A stretch of DNA of 9,025 nucleotides from an uncultured Pirellula sp. (GTDB lineage Bacteria; Planctomycetota; Planctomycetia; Pirellulales; Pirellulaceae). The stretch covers positions 1-9,025 of the forward strand of contig CAITIF010000236.1 in assembly GCA_903892365.1 (NCBI GenBank). Reading direction: 5' to 3'. Position 1 is the stretch's first letter. Each line of letters opens with the position of its first letter. Under the pieces are notes generated by a model. The model saw only the letters and a program-made list of their open reading frames with translations, was not told where the DNA came from and did not search any database. A program made the position numbers and the translations under genes. Shown piece after piece: positions 7,601 to 9,025 of the stretch.

Positions 7601-8799
7601 TTCAACTCTCGTTCCAATCGCATCTGATAGTCGACGACCACTTCGCCCCCCATGAAGACCCAGGCCAAATCTTTGCCGAAGGTCCACAAATGGATCGGGG
7701 CAGGATACGATTCCGGGATGCGGTCCTTCTTCTTTAGTATGTCTAACAGCCCGCGAGCCCGATTCTGTTCTTGGTAGCTTTTGCTTTCCAGCATGGAGCT
7801 CAACGCCATCCTATCGGGTCTTTCATACTCAAGACCTGTGTACGAAAATGCGATCGCGTCCGGCGCGGGAAGCGGTCGGCCGCTCGAAGCCATTGCACGC
7901 TGGACTGCCTGGGCAAGTTCGTTGCCATGGCTCAGCGCATGCTCGTAGGCACCACGCGGATTTGGATTCGCATCCGCCCCAGCACCGATGATGGGCAGCG
8001 CGATTAGACTGGGATTTTCTAATTCTAGTTTCGCAGCCGAAAGCCCAGCCCAGTCGCCGCTAACACGATTGACTTCGGGCGAGATCGAGGTGCAATGGCA
8101 CGCGTATTGATATGCTACCGCTAACATCTTTCCGTCGGTCGATTCCACTCGTACGACACGAACGGTGCGATCCACCGGACCTTCGTCGACCGTTCCAAAC
8201 CCAGCTCCAACCTTATTGGCTCCCAGCCGTCGGTTGATTGCAAAGTCCGCTCGATCAAAAGAATACTGAAGTTTGGCTGGCTTTGCCAAAGCAACCGCTT
8301 CGCGCATCGAATCCAGAATCTTCGACACGAGATTCTTCGAATAATTCTGAATCGCTTGGGTCTCCGATTCATCCAGCGGAGCCGAGAATAGATTGGTAAG
8401 AGCCCCGTCCAGATGCGGCGCCGAATGGGAATGCGTCGAACAAATCGCAATCTGCGATCGTGAAAGTCCCAGTTCGCGACTCGCTTGCTCTGCGATCATT
8501 TGGGTCATCCATGGCGCAACACCGATCGCATCGATCGATACAAGCATCAACGGCTTGCTGTTCTCATGTTTCAAATAAAGCGCTCGGGCATATAGCGAAT
8601 CACTTGTATCCGAAGTGGGTTTGCTTCGTGCTGCATAACCGCTTAGTCGAATCGCTTCCGTCGGCGAAACGTCGCGCTTTGCGGCCCCGGCAATCCAGCC
8701 ATCTTGCGCGTTGGAAACGCTAGCCAGAAGCAAAAGAACGAGGTGGAACGTGAGCAGAAGAAATAGTTGGCAACAGTTACGGTTCTTGAATTGCGGCAT
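4609..8799 (-). CDS. Exported fusion: neutral/alkaline ceramidase-like domain + PVC-type membrane-bound dehydrogenase propeller + HEAT-like region + haem-binding CxxCH domain
   Basis: The frame is open from ATG 8841, but I choose ATG 8799 (residue 15 of the long form), which gives 1396 residues. It has AAGGTGG just upstream and opens a normal signal peptide (MPQFKNRN, then LFLLLTFHLVLLLLASVSNA). The 8841 ATG has no ribosome-binding site and abuts a TATAAT. Long-form numbering: 47-440 resembles neutral ceramidase, with THSHSAPH (136-143, likely Zn ligands His137/139), ACHCTS (His249), GGE (Glu400) and VASERIRKEGGYE. Residues 485-858 are a sorbosone/glucose dehydrogenase-like propeller with DDDGDGTLD and DTNGDGMAD calcium-type loops. 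Residues 865-1260 are helical and HEAT-like. Residues 1272-1410 carry the haem motif CSVCH (1286-1290) and a possible Met ligand in LMPDGF (Met1386). Family knowledge suggests hydrolysis of an amide or ester plus oxidation with electron transfer through haem, in the periplasm. The substrate is unknown. Confidence 0.9.
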   Translation of the reverse strand: MPQFKNRNCCQLFLLLTFHLVLLLLASVSNAQDGWIAGAAKRDVSPTEAIRLSGYAARSKPTSDTSDSLYARALYLKHENSKPLMLVSIDAIGVAPWMTQMIAEQASRELGLSRSQIAICSTHSHSAPHLDGALTNLFSAPLDESETQAIQNYSKNLVSKILDSMREAVALAKPAKLQYSFDRADFAINRRLGANKVGAGFGTVDEGPVDRTVRVVRVESTDGKMLAVAYQYACHCTSISPEVNRVSGDWAGLSAAKLELENPSLIALPIIGAGADANPNPRGAYEHALSHGNELAQAVQRAMASSGRPLPAPDAIAFSYTGLEYERPDRMALSSMLESKSYQEQNRARGLLDILKKKDRIPESYPAPIHLWTFGKDLAWVFMGGEVVVDYQMRLERELNQYDNVWITSYVDDVFAYVASERIRKEGGYEADTSMIYYNQPGRWVSGTEDKIVLSVLDLQRQSRSLDEPLGPNDALATIQVPEGWKIEQLATEPLVQDPVNVSFGADGKVWVVEMGDYPNGGKPGRVKWLSDDDGDGTLDKSVVFLDNLQYPAGVYAWRDGVVVACAPDVFFARDTNGDGMADERQLLLSGFALANAQHRVHGFTYGLDHKLYFGVGSDAKEIDIHAIDGNKEKVDIRDVDLALDVDRRLLTTETGETQFIRSQTPYGEWFGNDNSHPVYHFTFDRHWIQKNAPRPRNLYQYSTTPAISPEVFPLSQPLDRFNDPYTANRFTSACSTIFASGPGNGASMDGAAIVCESVHNLVARFKMDQDGISWKAVRFQEDQRSDWIRSTDPWFRPVRVANAPDGTIWILDMYRRVIEHPTWIPEEWLARLDVRAGQDQGRIYRVFREDYKPTNQVSLVQASIDELVKKLGDDSVAIADLAQQQLIWNHAANQKLVQLLQAELRQSESPRTRVRTIAILLYLNQMSASDWKAAMEDKDARVLKFALHCMSRLDSLPKNCADLIQLALHSSHAKADPSVAMELVFLGGNHTPEAINSVVQLLKTHHHVQGMDTLVDFIANEKVDGLVDELIRESDESTNIYLERLIPRVSAQGQSRIVHSIEHSVGERPAWHYRFARQLSMQSSAVPTISNNALDTLYQQAKETLLREQSPVASRIAALEFCSSRMSDSSTDEIENLLNLSLRTSEPDFSEEILEGIYRLGSGTHARLLTHWGEASEANQSKIVSMMVSQPMSAKLLLQAIAANQFDIKRVLPSQLEYLRSQKDSELNKLVITLFGRDEAGSRAELLEAYAAKWPKDSSIENGRKLFEQHCSVCHRERDVQGEKQPSVGPPLESLNHWTNEAWLVAILDPSRSVDTKYQRLLLRTTSDENVSGLVLREVQGTLEIMTTDGRMQQIARAIIEEEKKSALSLMPDGFEKVLSPQQVSDIVRFLRTQK
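4612..5028 (-). other. C-terminal PVC-type haem-binding domain
   Basis: Residues about 1272-1410 read GRKLFEQHCSVCHRE, GPPLESL, LVAILDPSRSVDTKYQ, ISGLV-type LREVQG and LMPDGFEKVLSPQQVSDIV. This is the layout of the Pirellula/Verrucomicrobium CxxCH haem domain: CxxCH near its start, a beta insert and a late Met. One haem is expected. The electron acceptor is not visible in the window. Confidence 0.9.
6268..7389 (-). other. PVC-type membrane-bound dehydrogenase beta-propeller domain
   Basis: Residues about 485-858 begin ATIQVPEGWKIEQLATEPLV, which is typical of the Pirellula/Verrucomicrobium dehydrogenase N-domain. They continue with blade-like strands (KVWVVEMGDYPNG, GVYAWRDGVVVACAPDVFFARD, HGFTYGLDHKLYFGVGS, PDGTIWILDMYR) and end in QGRIYRV. 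The two DxDGDG-like loops (546-554, 589-597) suggest calcium binding. Confidence 0.85.
7522..8703 (-). other. Neutral/alkaline ceramidase-like metal-hydrolase domain
   Basis: Residues about 47-440 (long form) start GWIAGAAKRDVSP..IRLSGY and keep the order of motifs of bacterial neutral ceramidases: LVSIDAIGV, CSTHSHSAPH, YACHCTS, SGDWAG, FMGGEVVVDY and SYVDDVFAYVASE. The His137, His139, His249 and Glu400 pattern fits the zinc site. The ceramidase-specific C-terminal Ig-like domain is absent and replaced by the propeller. PVC bacteria often carry this domain in polysaccharide- or lipid-degradation contexts, so true ceramidase activity should not be assumed. Confidence 0.75.
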
Positions 8800-9025
8800 T
8801 TTCCACCTTGTTGTTTCCAAATGGTATCCGTCGTATTGCATACCAAGATTATAAGCGAAACCTTTGGCACCATTCGATGCCTTCTATCAAGACTGTCGAA
8901 ACCAGAATGTAACGTTTCTGTGCCGTTTTCTATTATCCGGTCGGCAAGTTTTTCAGCCTGCTCTTTGGATAGAGATTCAGCTTTTTGTTTTAGAGCCAAT
9001 GCCGCTTCGATTTGTGCTAAATCAG
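8643..9025 (-). CDS. Unrecognised open frame entering from the right edge; possible end or remnant of an upstream gene
   Basis: One minus-strand frame is open from the right edge to a TAA at 8643-8645, while the other two have several stops. The part from 9025 to about 8900 looks protein-like, with a helical, coiled-coil-like composition (DLAQIEAALALKQKAESL, SKEQAEKLADRIIEN). From about 8860 leftward it overlaps the promoter and signal-peptide region of the fusion gene in another frame. There it reads like a shadow, with Cys, Phe and Arg clusters. I do not recognise a family. It may be the 3' end of a real gene that has lost its stop by a frameshift, or chance. No motif supports a function. 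Confidence 0.25.
   Translation of the reverse strand, partial: DLAQIEAALALKQKAESLSKEQAEKLADRIIENGTETLHSGFDSLDRRHRMVPKVSLIILVCNTTDTIWKQQGGKCRNSRTVTVANYFFCSRSTSFFCFWLAFPTRKMAGLPGPQSATFRRRKRFD
8803..8809 (-). promoter_or_regulatory. Ribosome-binding site that favours the start at 8799
   Basis: The minus strand reads CAAGGTGGAAA directly before the ATG at 8799-8797, with AAGG six bases from the ATG. No such element precedes the longer start at 8841, where the sequence is TATAATCTTGGT. Confidence 0.6.
8848..8853 (-). promoter_or_regulatory. Candidate -10 box of the ceramidase/dehydrogenase fusion gene
   Basis: The minus strand carries a perfect TATAAT at 8853-8848. Transcription would begin near 8841, leaving a leader of about 40 nt before the ATG at 8799. 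No good -35 box is seen 16-18 bp upstream (the best are GAATGG or CGAATG), so the promoter would need an activator or another sigma factor. Confidence 0.4.

Overview
The window looks like chromosomal DNA of a planctomycete, most likely a Pirellulales/Rhodopirellula-type organism. The strongest reason is the long gene on the minus strand that ends in a Pirellula/Verrucomicrobium-type haem-binding CxxCH domain. That domain follows a 'membrane-bound dehydrogenase' beta-propeller and a HEAT-like region, an architecture known essentially from the PVC superphylum. The second reason is a very large secretin-N-domain protein with a Gly-rich tail placed next to a GspE-type ATPase. Base composition is moderate, with many ATCGATCG-type words. 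No tRNA, rRNA, CRISPR array, insertion sequence or phage gene was found.

All supported genes lie on the minus strand, so transcription runs from right to left. From the right edge: (i) 8860-9025 is a short stretch with one open minus-strand frame entering from outside the window, possibly the end or remnant of an upstream gene. (ii) 4609-8799 (or 8841) encodes an exported multidomain protein of about 1400 residues. Its parts are a signal peptide, a neutral/alkaline ceramidase-like metal-dependent hydrolase domain, a sorbosone/glucose-dehydrogenase-like propeller, a helical repeat region and a C-terminal mono-haem domain. (iii) 4349-4608 is an intergenic region with a candidate terminator, a good candidate promoter and two inverted repeats. 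(iv) 761-4348 encodes a 1195-residue secretin-like protein. (v) 1-751 encodes the first 250 residues of a GspE/PilB-type ATPase and runs off the left edge. Genes iv and v are 9 bp apart and form the start of a type II secretion/type IV pilus-like operon.

Genes iv and v probably work together in an envelope-spanning secretion or pilus machine: the ATPase would power assembly on the cytoplasmic face and the secretin-like protein would lie in the periplasm. The secretin-like protein is unusual. It has an N0/STN domain and about seven N1-type ring-building modules, preceded by two Spy/LTXXQ-like helical repeats. Where the outer-membrane beta-barrel should be, it has a Gly/Phe/Pro/Arg-rich low-complexity tail. 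This is the best candidate in the window for an under-described system. Gene ii appears to be a separate transcription unit for periplasmic hydrolysis and oxidation of an unknown lipid or carbohydrate.
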